NCBI GenBank assembly: GCA_010093685.1
Contig: MU006216.1
Span: 1,191,065-1,255,064 of the forward strand
Direction of reading: 5' to 3'
DNA length: 64,000 nucleotides
Source of the DNA: Ophiobolus disseminans
Taxonomy: Eukaryota; Ascomycota; Dothideomycetes; Pleosporales; Phaeosphaeriaceae
In this document: positions 44,652-56,760 of the stretch, piece by piece
Position numbering within the stretch: position 1 is the first letter of the stretch
How the letters are laid out: every line of letters begins with the position of its first letter
The notes under the pieces: generated by a model
Seen by the model: only the letters and a program-made list of their open reading frames with translations
Told to the model about the DNA's origin: nothing
Databases searched by the model: none
Made by a program: the position numbers and the translations under genes

Positions 44652-47600
44652 TCACACCAGTGTCAACCTAACCTTCCTCTTTCCAGTACTCACCTCCACC
44701 TCATCCGTGATCCTGACCTGCACTTTCTCGAAGAGCTCTACCCTTCTTTTCACATCGCCCTTGACATTTAGAATGTAGTTCTCTGGATCAAAGTCCGCCT
44801 CAGGTTCAGGCGTTGCTAAGTCCCTCAAGCGGATCAGGCTCTCGATGCCGAATCTGGGCACAAAGACTACAAAGCCGTTTGAGAAGATCTTCATGATGAA
44901 GCCATCCTCTTGGATGTCCTTGCCCTTGAGCGCTTGGCCAACGTAGTACTCGATTGATGCGCGCCCAGCATTCTGCGCGTTGCGGTGGCGCACGTTGATG
45001 TTCTTGCAGACGGCTTCAAGTTTAGCTTTGGATTGCAGACTTGGATCTAATTGCTCGTACTCGATGGCAGCGGCGAGTTGGCGATGAGCTTCGAGATCAG
45101 CATAGCGACGGATAGGTGACGTAAAGTGCGTGTAGATTTCGCTAGCGAGACCGTAATGTGTGAACTCCGGGTATGCTTGGGTACCGGCACAGAAATACTC
45201 AGCCGACATCATGCAACGAGTTGCCATAATGCGGACCAGTGTGTTGAAGAAGGGGTTACCAGAATCGACACATGTGTCTAGCGAATCGGCAAGAGCTTTG
45301 GAGCTGTCGGTCTTGAGCTCGAGATTCCTCTTGATCTTGAGCTGGTTGGTAAGTTCTTCGAAGTTGGTCTTGGGTGGCGCGGCGTGACGACGGAGGAGAG
45401 CAGTCTGTGGGAACGCTTCGTAGTTTCTCGCAGCTACGCTGATGTTGGCGAGCAACATGAACTCCTCAACTAGCGAGTTCGTGTCAAGCAATTTCTTGGT
45501 TTGGACGTCCACTGGGTCTGATGTCTCGGATTCAGTCTGCACCTTGACTTCGGGCGACGCAAGGTTGAGCGCTCCGGCATCCATACGCTTTTGCTTCAAC
45601 TTCTTCGAAAGCATCAACAAAGTTCGCATGCCATTAGTTAGATCGTCTTGTTGAGACTTATCATCGATACGAATCTGAGCTTGTTCGTAGCTGAATGCCT
45701 CTCTTGACCGAATAACAGACTTTGTGAACTCCGAAGAAACAATATCCGCATCTGGAGTGATTTCCCACAGAACAGAGAAAGCGTAGCGCTCCACATATGG
45801 CTTGAGGGAGCAGAGGTCCGTTCCCAGCAGCATGGGCAGCATGTCTATGCGCTTATCCACAAGATAAACGGTCGTTCCACGTTGGCTGGCTTCCTTGTCC
45901 ATGGCGTTGTTCGGCTTGACGAAATGTGAGACATCAGCAATGTGTACACCGACAGCGAAGTTGCCATTCGGTAACTTCTGAGCATGGAGGGCATCATCGA
46001 TGTCGACACATCCCACAGGGTCGATACTGCAGACAAGCAAATCTCGTAAATCACGTCGCCCCTTCCATCCTGGATTTTCTAGGCTTGCTGGAACTATCCA
46101 GTCGTGTCCTTCGGCTGGCAAACAATCCAACACCGTCTTTGGGAACGGCTTGTATTGCACGTCATACTCGAGCAATAGTGCCTCAGTTTCGGCGCCCTTC
46201 GATTCAAGCTCTCCAAGCGATCGCACGAAGTGACCAACGGGATACCGTGAGTCCTTGTCCCAAGAATCTATGGTTGCAAGAATGCGCTGTCCAAGGAGCT
46301 CTCCGGCCTGTCGTGTACGTATGCGGATCTTCGGTATGCGCTTGTCCATTGGTACCAAGAAGACTGTCTGCTGCTGCCTGCTTGTTTTTGAGCTTGACCG
46401 TACCGAGTCTCTGTCGATGTGGCCAACGTATTGTCGCCAGTTACGCTTGGCAATACCGACGATGCGCGCAGTCGGCTGTGGCTTGCCCTCCGCAGTCTGC
46501 CCGTGAACGCGTTTGACTTCTTCTTGCAGTGCCTTCCGCTCTTTCTCGGATATGACGTTCTCTCCATCCTCAGCTTCGGCGTTGTCGTTCTTATTTAGTG
46601 TTTCTTCTTCGAGAATTTTGGTCGAGGGAGCTTTCCATTGATCCCGCGGTAACACTTCCAATACGACTACATCCCCAGAGACTGCTCGGTTGCTGTTTTC
46701 CCGTCCCAGGATAAGTAGTGATTTGTCGAAGGCTGGTACATGTACAGATCCCTCGAGGTAGTTGTACGTCGAAACATTAAATATGCCTTGGTGCATGGTT
46801 CCGGCTTTCACACCTGTCATCATTTTGGAGATCGAGTAGTGATCTGGGTAAAACACTTCTGTTTTCTTCGATCTGACCTCCCTCTGTTCTTGCGCGCTGC
46901 TCATCATATCCAGAAGCTCGTCCGCATTCTCCAAGCCATTGACATAACCAGTCACTGTAGTTGTCAGCAACACTCGGGATTGCAGCATTGTGGTGCTCAC
47001 GTGTCACTGCTGGAACCTTCTCCTTTTCAGCTTTACGTAGATTGTCTCTGTCGTCGGTAATCATGATCACAGTTGGGATGCGCTTCTGCTTCTTGCTCCG
47101 CGCAGCGATAGCCTCTGTTATATGGTGATTGTACCATTCCACAGCTTTGCGCACGGCACGATCGTTTCGGTCGTTGATGGTTTCTCCAGCATCTCGAGGC
47201 ACATGCGTCTCTTGGCGAAACTCGTTGAAGAAGACATAGAATCGCTTCCCTTCATTCTTGGTGAGGGCGATCAAGCGATGGTAGAGCGGCAGTGAACGGT
47301 TCTTGACCTCTTCGAGTACAGTCTGGAGAACAATGACATCGTGAAATGCCGTCTCAACTTCAAAGAGATCCATTCCAGTCAGGAAGGCGTTCGTGTCCGG
47401 TACAAGATATTGACCATTTGGGTAGTCCTTGGATCCAGCAGGTGTGTCTGACAGTACGAATGGCGCAACTACTTGAATAAGCTTAATCATGTCACAACAT
47501 GCCGGAAGTATCACCTTTCTTCGAGTAATCAGTCGGTGCGATGTCCAAGCATGCCCTACATAGGTTCGAAGAGCATGGGATGTCCTGCCGCAGATATAGC

Positions 47601-47716
47601 TCCCTCACAATTTTCTGTACTTTGCCACTTTTGGTGGACCGCACGTAGATTTTGCTCGACAAATTGGCTTGGCCTCGATCGGCAGCGTTCGACCGTTTGA
47701 GACTGAAGTACTCCAT
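44652..47716 (-). CDS. DIS3: Exosome catalytic nuclease Rrp44/Dis3
   Basis: Exons 47716-47515, 47471-47001 and 46954-44652 give 991 residues, the usual size. Introns are 43 and 46 nt and keep frame. The order is a CR3 metal-binding Cys motif at C48, C53 and C56; a PIN endonuclease domain (about 85-225) with PDTNAFL (D93) and ITDDRDN (D207, D208); cold-shock folds; an RNB exonuclease domain with CSIDPVGCVDIDDALH (D536, D542, D544, D545); and a C-terminal S1 fold ending KRKVRLTLV. Dis3 is the processive 3'-5' RNase and endonuclease of the nuclear and cytoplasmic exosome. All catalytic acidic residues that I can check are present. It is divergent from the V-ATPase subunit H gene with 275 bp between start codons. 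Confidence 0.95.
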
Positions 47717-47991
47717 GTCGATTCTGTGAGTATCGTGAGTGATGTGGTTATGGTCGATGATGTGGTTATGGTCGACGATGTTGTTGCTTGCCCGAGAATG
47801 GGTTTGATGCCAAGGGACCATGACTAGATCAAATGAGGCTAGCGCGCGCTGGAGCTTGAGCCAGATGACGGAGGTTGCAGCTTGGTGGGCCGTGATAGCA
47901 GCATCAGAAGCACAACAGCCCACACCACGTCTCCCACGCCGATACCCCGCCCATCTTCCTGTACAGCTGCTGACGGGCAAGTTCCTCCACC
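47717..47991. promoter_or_regulatory. Compact bidirectional promoter, DIS3 / VMA13
   Basis: Only 275 bp separate the two start codons, so both promoters and 5' leaders share this stretch. An 18-bp tandem repeat lies on the DIS3 side. Confidence 0.55.
47741..47786. repeat. 18-bp tandem repeat, two copies plus a partial third
   Basis: The unit GATGTGGTTATGGTCGAT (47741-47758) is followed by a copy differing only in its last base (47759-47776) and by a degenerate partial copy (GATGTTGTTG). It lies 25 bp upstream of the DIS3 start codon, probably in its 5' leader or core promoter. Confidence 0.8.
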
Positions 47992-49542
47992 ATGTCATCA
48001 GAAGCGCCATCATATCTTGCCGCGATACAGAACAACCTCCGCGCCAGGCCAATATCATGGGAAGGCGCGGTGCGGGCCAAGACAATCACCGATGCAGACC
48101 TCAAGAAAATCAAGTCAATTGACAAGGTGCGGAAGGAGCAGAGAAAACAGACGATAGAGGGCGATGTCGATAGCTTCGTGATGCTCCTACTTGGCGGAAA
48201 CGGGTCGCAGAGCATCTTCGAGGCGGCAGCAAAACGCCAGGACATCATTCAGTACATGCTCGTACTGCTGGGAGATATGACTAATGGTATGCCGAAATGC
48301 AGAGTCGTCTATATGGAGAGGGTGGCTCTAAACCATGCGCAGATATACCCACCCTTACAGCAGCTCTCGTTAAGCACCAGGCGCCCTACAAGCCCTTCTT
48401 GCCGCTCTTGAAGAACAACGACGATACGGTCCCTCTGCTGGCAGCCAATGTGCTCACCAGCTTGCTATCATACTCCGTCGCACAGTCAGCGAAGAACACA
48501 CCGCAAATCGACGAAGCTCTACCCCAGCTCTTCAGCTATCTCTCCACCATTGCCAAGACATCAGACGCCAACCTACAGGATATTGCCGTACGCTTCTACT
48601 CGGCTGTTTTGCGTAGCTCGAAAGCCCGGCACGTGTTCTGGAAGCAAAGACAAGAGACCTTGGCTCCTTTATTCGACATTCTGCGCGCCGCAGCAGGATC
48701 TGCCAAAGACACCGATTCCACGCTCTACGGCAGCAACAGCATTCGCAGCAATGAGGGAGGACTTGCTGGCGGTGTTGGATTGCAGTTGCTATACCACGTG
48801 CTACTAGTCATATGGCAGCTGAGCTTTGAAGGCGAGCTTGCCGGTGAAGGACTGCAAGAGTATGTCAGACTGTTGGATGTCCAGGTCACGTTCGCTAACC
48901 GTGCATAGTGACCACGACGTTGTCATCTTGTATGCGCAACTTCTACGCGTATCACCAAAGGAGAAGACTACCCGTCTCCTGCTGTCCACCCTCCTAAACC
49001 TTCTCACCAGCAACCGGCAAACCTTACTACCCACCGCCGTCCTCGCTCGCCTGCCCGCCCTACTCAACAGTCTCAAATCGCGCCATCTTACGGACGAGGA
49101 CGCTCTCGAGGATCTCAAATCGTTGAACGAACTGCTGGAGGAGTACACGAAGACACAAACCACCTTCGACGAGTACGCTGCTGAGCTACACTCTGGCCAT
49201 CTTCGGTGGTCACCACCCCACCGAAACCCCACATTCTGGCGCGAAAATGCTCGCCGTATTCTCGAAGAAAACAGAGGCGAACTACCCCGCAAGCTTGCGG
49301 AGATTCTATCGAAGCCCTGGGACAACGACAAACAGGTGTTGGCAATTGGTTGCAACGACGTAGCGTGCCTCGTCAAGGAAGTTCCAGAAAAAAGGCAGCA
49401 GCTCGAAAAGTTGGGGCTGAAGGGTAGGGTCATGGCACTCATGCAGGAGGCAGACGAGAGCGTGAGATGGGAGAGTTTGAGAGCTGTTGGCGAGTGGCTG
49501 AGGTACAGTTTTGAATCAAAGAGCGAGCTACCAGTCCGGTAG
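47992..49542 (+). CDS. VMA13: Vacuolar H+-ATPase V1 subunit H
   Basis: Exons 47992-48286, 48343-48859 and 48909-49542 give 481 residues, the family's usual length. Introns of 56 and 49 nt have branch sites CTAAA and CTAAC and keep frame. The protein is all-helical with HEAT/ARM-like repeats: YLAAIQNNLRARPISWEGAV at the N-terminus, YKPFLPLLKNNDDTVPLLAA in the middle, and the conserved C-terminal part FWRENARRILEENRGELPRK with LAIGCNDVACLVKEVPEKRQ. Subunit H bridges stator and rotor, is needed for activity of the assembled pump, and silences free V1. DVACLVKEVP and the closing VRWESLRAVGEWLRY are diagnostic. It shares a short divergent promoter with DIS3. Confidence 0.94.
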
Positions 49543-52500
49543 GCCTAGCTGTGTGGTCAGGGTAGTTTCAGCATTCAGCGTGTAAGTTTTCCTCATCCAT
49601 CTTGCCTGCTGGTTGAAGGCGCCCGCGGACTCCCGGGGCATACGCTATCTCGGTACACTGCGGACGATATCTGTATATCATACATAGAAAGTGCAACACA
49701 TACAGACGCACGACTTCTAGATTTCTCCACCTTGGTTCCATTATTCTTGTCTTCGCATTCCGTGTTTATACTAGAGAATCAGCTAGGCGATGTGGAGCTG
49801 GCAACATGGAGGCCTTACACGTCCGGCATGTCTCGCAGAGGTTGAGTAATCCAAGGTAAGATGTCAAGGTACATGTACGACTGCAGAGACTGGCAACCTT
49901 GCACTTCAGTACCTTGCACCACGCGGTGCTCACATGCACATGTGACTTCACAGGATCGCTCGGGCGTGAGCACCTTGCAACTGACATAATCGCTAACCGT
50001 CTGCAGATCGATCTCTGCTTTAACAATCTTATGTGTCAGCATCGCTTCTCGCTCCATGCGCTTATTTTCGCAAAGTAATATACCCATTCTAGCATCCTGG
50101 CTACCGACACACGGGCTCTTCATCCGATCAAAACCCGCTCTAATCTATCGATCCGATGCCCTTCAAAGGCCGATGAGGCTGTGTCGGACTTCATCTTGCC
50201 CGGTCCGTGCCTGAGTGATTCGCATATCCACACGTCCAGATTCGAAACTCTGCTGCCTACGCGCTATCGAAATGCTACCGCAACATCGCAACCCATCTAG
50301 ATTTGCGGGACATCCTGTTCTCTGGGAATATCTTCCAAGACAAGGTTTCATTCCTACCAAGGCAGATACATACGCCTAGGCGTCATCACGTGCAGGCCTC
50401 GATGCCCGCGCATGTCGTGCAGCCCAACGCGTTGCCGACTTTCGGGATACATGCAATATGTGGACCTTACGGTAATGATATAGGAGCCCCACGCTTGAGG
50501 CGGACTGGCTGGGGTGCGGAGCAGGTAATATTGTGGGCTGGGAGGCATTTAGCCGGCCAATGGCTGTGGTCTTGGAGAATTTGGACGCGATTGGACATCG
50601 GGAAGGTGTTGGCGGTTTACATTATCGTGGAGATGAAAGATTGGATGGAGGAACGGGTATTATGAGTCGAGTGGCTGAGACAAATGCGGAGGTAAGTGAG
50701 GTAAAAGGTTGGTGTCATGTTGTGACTGACCAAGGACGAGAAGCATGTCGATCACGACTTGCGAGCATGACTGTATTGTCGGCTGTCTCCGTATTGCCGC
50801 TCATATGGTGGAATGTGGGTTGCCAGGACACGTGTGTGTGTCATGGTCAAGTCGAGGCCGTGGAGAGAGGAGTGCCTCTCCTGGAATGGATATATATTCT
50901 CAGTACAAGCTCAAGTACTCGAAAGCAGGAGAATGTTCTGTGCAAGTTCGTGCACTATCTAGGTAGGTGAGACTGGTACTAAGTACACCTCTCAGGAGCA
51001 AAGAAAAAATATGCCCCTAGCCAACCTTACATGACATTACTTATTCGTGATCCCGACTCCCCATGCAAGCAACCAAATCACCAAACGGTCTCAAAGCAAA
51101 CATATGTAGGCCTTATTCGATTGACTCAGACTTACCACCACCCACTCAATCACAAGTCAATCAATGCAAGGCCTGCGTTCAATCACGGCTTTGAAGGTCG
51201 TGGCTTGACTGATTGGTCAATTGCCAATAATCAGCGTCTCCGGTTTCTTGACTAATTAAATTGAATTGATCCATATCTTGATAATTGAGTCTCTCTTGTC
51301 CAAGACGTAATTGATAGCAACGTGGAAATTAACATGTATACTACTAGCTAAGTACGCTGATATTTTATTTTGCGTATCAGTTCAATGAAATCTTGCTTAA
51401 TCGCGCGCGAACTTCAGCCTCTAAGCATTTGTACGTGATGTGGAACAAAGTTGAAGCACATGTCTAGGTTTTCGTAATACCACACAACTCCATTCAATCT
51501 CATATACTCATCATCCATGGATATCATTGCCCCGCAACTTATACATGCAATCTCTACGTCCCCGCTCTCCGCAAATCTTCAATCAGACTGATGTACGATC
51601 ATTTCAATCAATCAGAGGCTGGGAACTTGAGTTAATTGCAGTTTCCTAAAGCCCAATATTGAGTTGATCTGACCGGTGACCTAAATGGAGTGAATTGGCT
51701 TGGATTAAAGAGAAGTCTCCTCAACTTGTTCGGTCCATTCACGACTCATTGATCCATTTGATGGTTGATAGCTTTGATTATGATGCGTACATGAGCATCA
51801 GACATGCATCATAATATCTACCTCCAACAAAAGCCCAAGTCTCCAAACTTTGCATAGCAGTGAAACTCACGTTACGGCGCGACGTTGCTAGCCAATTGCT
51901 ATCAATACTAGTATGCGAATTTATATCGCATAGCTTCAAAAAAGCTGTTACATCCTTACGAAACCTCCTTCACCAACAAAAGCGGAAAGAGAACAGTGAA
52001 TCCTTTTCCTGCAATGTCTGCAATGGGTAGAATGGAACACGTTTAGTTCGTGATGATCCAAAGAAGTAACTGTATGGGAAGACAGCCCTGTCTAGTAGGA
52101 TACAGCATAAACCATAGACCACAATTCTCGCCTCGGATCGAACTCGCGTGGACGATCAAGCACCGCCAGCCAGGAACTTGCACAACGAACCCTTTCCGAC
52201 ACGTCAAACATGCGTTGATCAGCATCCAGCAGTCGTACCTTGCATCAACTGCACATGGCAGCTGCATCCAGACCCTAGGATAAAGAAACCGGCATTCCCA
52301 GTTTTCGCATGAGCACGTGGTAGTTTCGGCACAACATTCGGCGATGAAAGAATCAAACTCTGCGGTCAAAAAAGCCGGCTAGTAAGAGAATTAGAGCAAG
52401 TAGATTTTGTCGTGAATGGTGATATCAGGACTTATTCCTAGTTGTCTAGAAGTCAGCCCAACGGAGCCTCATCGACTGTCGTAGTGTCCTAAATGACCCA

Positions 52501-54566
52501 GGGAAATCTCCACAGTCAGTCGTAGTGACAACGGCCATGTATTCCAAGTCCACACACAGTCCCCGCCATCGTCCCTTTTTGCTTTTTTCCTATCCTTTCC
52601 CCAGATAAGATGTCCATTCGGACCGAACTCTAATCTCAAATTCCCCAGCCAAACTCTAACAGCCCACGATCTCTTAGAAGAAGCAGCCCGAGATCTGTGG
52701 ATCCTCCAAATCCCGCATTCGGAGTGCGATCCGTGTGTGCCACAAGATCGTGCATATCGATAAAATTTTCCCACAATTCTTTTCCATCTGCGCTAGACTA
52801 GAGGGCATTCAAACGCTTTGGTACTTCCCGAGGGCACGGATTACTGTGAGTGGTCGGAATTTTTAGCCATTGGTCTCGCGCGAAAGAGGTTTCAAGCCAC
52901 ATTACGACGAGATCTGGGCCGGATGCAGGGCGTCGAACGGCCTAAGATCGAGGTGAAAATGTTGGCCTATTGCTGTTTAGCAAGTAGTCGATGATAATTG
53001 CATAACCGCGAAAGGGTAATGCAGCTCCGGCGCCGCTGCCTTAGGTGATCTGCAAATTCCCTGAAGAATTGCGTCGGCGCTTTTCGACGACAGCCAAAAG
53101 GGTGTCTGAGCTGTTGCAACAGTCGCTTACACGCTCGATCAGGTAGGTGCGCGCGACATCGACCGCATTTTGCGCGGATGTCGTGTGCAAAGAGGAAAAG
53201 CGGAAAGCCAAGCCTTCTCTCCTCCATCTACAAACCTTAACCCATGGCCCGTCGCCAAAGGTAAAAGTCGCACAGCCGGAATCTAGCCGACAGGCGGAGC
53301 ATTTTGCGAAATTTCGTCGTGAGCTGCGCCTCGCCTAGCTCAAAAGCATAATATCCAACATATACGTGCTGGCCCAAGCGTTTAGAGTTCTTTTGCGTGC
53401 CAGGGCCGAGATTTGCGCAACGCCAGCTGTCAGATTGGCGAGGCGAGCACCAAATCGAACGCTGGCTCGAGCGTCCTCACAGGCCGCTACCCGCTGTTGC
53501 ACGATCCGTCACAAAACCCTTGTACCTTGCTCTCAGCAAGCTGTGACGTTATGTGTGGCCTGATCTGCAACCTTGCCTGGTCGCCATATGCAAGACGTAC
53601 ATGTCCGCAGGGCCTTTGTGCCCTGGGGTGCAGCCTGTGAGACCGGCTCCAGATCTGATTCTTACGTGCTCCACAGATCGAAAGCTGCGCATTGCTGCTA
53701 GTGAAGATCTCGACGGTGGCGGAAATTGTGCAAGTGGTCATCAAAGCAATAGCAATGTTGTGTTATGATGCGAAACGCGTGTTATTAATATTAATGGAAA
53801 GCCGAAGGAAACTCCTCCAATGCGTTCCCAGCGTCTCCAGACCGCAGGTCGGAGAGCATAACGTGTGTCCTTCCAATACCCAATATGCAAAAATGGTGCA
53901 ACGCAGTAGAGCATTGAAACGAAAGGGGGAATCGGGGGAATCTTGTGCAAGCAACGGCGTTCCAAAGTTGAACTAACCACCAATGAGACGGATGAAGGGG
54001 TCAAAGCGAGAAACTGAACATGGAGAAATGGGTTGTAACAGTCTGATCCAAGGACAGCGCCACTTGCGATGCAGAACTCCAAGGCATCAATCCAATCCCG
54101 CAGACCCATGCAATGCAATCAATCCCCACAAGAGACTATGGATTCGTGCGATGCGATGACATGGCAGGGTGAACGGGCTTCCAAAAGGCGAACGAATGCA
54201 ATGCGTGAACGATGGTAGTATGCAAAGAAACAATAACCGAATTTAAGGAAATGAAAGAATGAAACAGTCCATGTAACCGAGCACTTCCAAAGCGTATCCA
54301 AGCCTTTCATCGTGCACAATTGTCCGTCTTCGTTGCTTGGCATACTCGTTTGTGTTCGTCTCGCGTGGGTCGTATGCTGTCGTCCTCTGTTGCTTTGCTG
54401 GTCTTGCCGAATCGAGAAACAGAGTTGGGGACCGAAATGCGAAAGTACTGTGTACTTCGTCTCCGTATGCGAAATATGGTTTAGTGAAGATTTGACCATC
54501 GTCTTCGACTGTGTGCGTTACTTTAGTAAGAGGCGTGCCCTCTACCATGAACGGCAGGCGGCTTCC
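49543..54566. other. Gene-poor convergent region (5.0 kb)
   Basis: This lies between the stop codons of VMA13 (plus) and RSC7 (minus). No ORF has a recognisable domain. The part at 51.0-52.0 kb is visibly more AT-rich than its surroundings and dense in TCAAT/ATTGA steps, which could mark decayed sequence. It includes a 9-mer CTAGGTAGG (50959-50967), a 12-bp palindrome ACGCCTAGGCGT near 50371 and ATTAATATTAAT near 53783. Confidence 0.35.
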
Positions 54567-56760
54567 TTAGTAAGATTGCCATCCTTGTTGTGGTGTCTGT
54601 TGTGGGGCCCAGCCAGACATGCCGGGTTGCTGCCCTGGGGCGCTTTGGTGTTGCATGAATTGATGAGTGCCCGGGCTCGGCTGGTATGGATTCTGGCCCA
54701 TAGTCTGGTACGAAGGGTCCCCCATGGCGCCCATTGTTTGATACTGTGGAACTGGTGTGCCGTGCATTGAACCGCTACTCTGAGCATGATGGAGCTGAGG
54801 CGAGGCGTGCATCGGTGACTGTTGGGGGAGAGGTGATTGCTGTGGAGGCCGCTGAGCGTACTGCTGCATGTTATGCTGTTGTGAGAGGGGCGACGGTTGA
54901 GGTGGACCTTGCCACATGTGAGAGGGAGGGTACCCATGCCCGGGGTTTTGGACTCCAGGAAGCATGCCACTCGGACCCATTCCTGAGGGGCCCATGCCTT
55001 GGGGCATGCCGATGCTCGGCGGCCGTCGGTGCATCTGATCAGGACGCATTGGCGTATGTTGTTGGGCCATGGGAGATGGGACCATGTTGTTCTGAGGGAG
55101 AGACTGTGGCCGATATGCCTGCGGGGGCATCTGTTGGCTCTGTCTTTGTGGTGTCTGAGCAGGCATGCCATACTGGTTGTTCGGCATGGCCACGGACGTC
55201 GAGGCAACACGAGGCGATTGCACGGCCTGCGAGACTTGCGGTACCTGATCGCCTTCTGCAGTACCTGGTCGGTTAGATTGCGCAGGTGGTTCATGTGGAC
55301 GCGTCCAGATGTTGTTGACGTAGTCCTTGCGGCCCTTGCGCTGCTGCTCCAGCTGTTTGTTGACCTCTGCTGTCTGGTTGGCGTGGGTCATGATCTCACC
55401 AGATGGCGTGGGTCGGGTCAAATCTTGGTATGGCACGCCGGCCATCTCGTGTCGCGGTCGTTGAACACTGCTGTAGTCTCGAGGCTGCAGGTCGGTCGTG
55501 TTGCGCTGAGAAAATGTCTCTGTGCCCACGTTCGGCATACTGCCAGGTGCTGGGTTGAGACCCCCAAAGGGCTGCATGGGGTTTACTACAGCGTTGAGGT
55601 AGTCCTGGTTGTTGCCGGAGTAGGCTCCTGGGTGGGCGAAGGCCATGGCGCTGGCGTGGTTGGCCTCGGCAGCGGCAGCTTCTCGTGCTTTCGCAGCGCC
55701 GGGCCGCTTCTCGCCCGCAGCGTCCTCCTCGGTGAAGCCCTGCTTACGGGCCTTGCTCTCCCAGTAGTCGTCGCGCACGCGACGCCCGTTGTTGATCAGC
55801 CGGCTCCCAAACTGCCTGAACATGGAGCGCGCGGTCACAATCGCGATCTGCCGCGAGCGGTACGAGTACGGCAATATCTCCTGGTGGATGAGGTCGTCCT
55901 TCTCCGCCTGCGTCGCGATGATCTTGAACAGGGACCTGTTCTTGTTGAACAGCAGGTACGAGTCGCGGTAGCCGAGGACGCGCGCGCACTCGGTGGCGAG
56001 CATGAACAGCTTGTCGCCGCGGTGGGGCACGAAGAAGGTCCGGCAGCGGTACTCGCGGCCCTCGAGCGGGTGGCCGGTCTGCGTGACCTTGCGCTCGCCG
56101 GCGTCGTCGATTTCGCGCGGTATGTACTCGTCGCCCTCGGGGTTCAGCTGGTCGGTGGTGTGGTCGCGCACCGTGGGCAGCGCTTTGATGACGGTGGGTT
56201 TCGTGGGGGTCGACTTGGTGGTCGGGGACGCGCGTGGAGGCGAGCCCTGGGGCAGCGGGGCGGTCTGGAGCTGGGGCGTCTGCACGGGGGGCGCGATGCC
56301 GCCGTGCGAGGGCGTGGCAGGCTGCGATGCCCGCTGGGGACTGCCACCGTACGCGCCTTTTGCGGCCTTTGGGGGGCGCCCGCGCTTTCGCGGCTTCCCT
56401 TCGTCTGCGCCTGCCGTCAGCGTGGTTTCCTTGTCTGCTTGGGGCAACCGCGACCCGGCAGATGGGCAGCACTTACCGTCGTCGCCGTGTTGCAGGTCGC
56501 CATAGCTGTTCTCGGGCGAGCGACTGCGCTTCAGGCCGCGCGAGGGTTGCTGTGCGACGGGCTGCAGCGGGCCCGCAAGCACACCTGGGCGGCGAGTTAG
56601 CACTTCAGCGGATGTAACGGGCGCGGCGCGACTTGATGGGGTGGTGGCACGCGCCGGCTCGCAGAATCACGCTCGTACCTGCTGCATTGAGGGCGGACGG
56701 GTCAATGGTCCCGGACGGATCCATGATGCCGTTGCCGATGCCACCGTTGGGCATGGACAT
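54567..56760 (-). CDS. RSC7: RSC chromatin remodeller subunit Rsc7/Swp82 type
   Basis: Exons 56760-56679, 56584-56477 and 56410-54567 give 677 residues. The N-terminal part has LKRSRSPENS and an AT-hook-like KPRKRGRPPK (about 68-77). The Rsc7/Swp82 domain covers about 158-282, from EYIPREIDDAGERKVTQTGH through YRCRTFFVPHRGDKLFMLAT and DSYLLFNKNRSLFKI to IAIVTARSMFRQFGSRLINN. The remaining 390 residues are low-complexity Gln/Pro/Met/Ser. Rsc7 (Npl6) helps hold the RSC nucleosome remodeller together. Intron 2 (56476-56411) is 66 nt, a multiple of three without stops, so retention would insert 22 residues and leave a working frame. An in-frame upstream ATG at 56802 would add MYAVHVQQQHPLPV; I chose 56760 without strong evidence. 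Long antisense ORFs here reflect the repetitive codons. Confidence 0.87.

Noticed and set aside
46777..47514. A stand-alone PIN-domain protein ending SDWLCQWLGECG
   Set aside because: It is exon 2 of DIS3 read through its 3' intron. Splicing at 47001/46954 continues directly into the RNB-containing exon.
54999..56600. 533-codon plus-strand ORF
   Set aside because: It lies antisense to RSC7. Its composition (long Leu/Val/Arg/Gly runs) is the shadow of Gln/Pro/Ala codons in RSC7, and no domain is visible.
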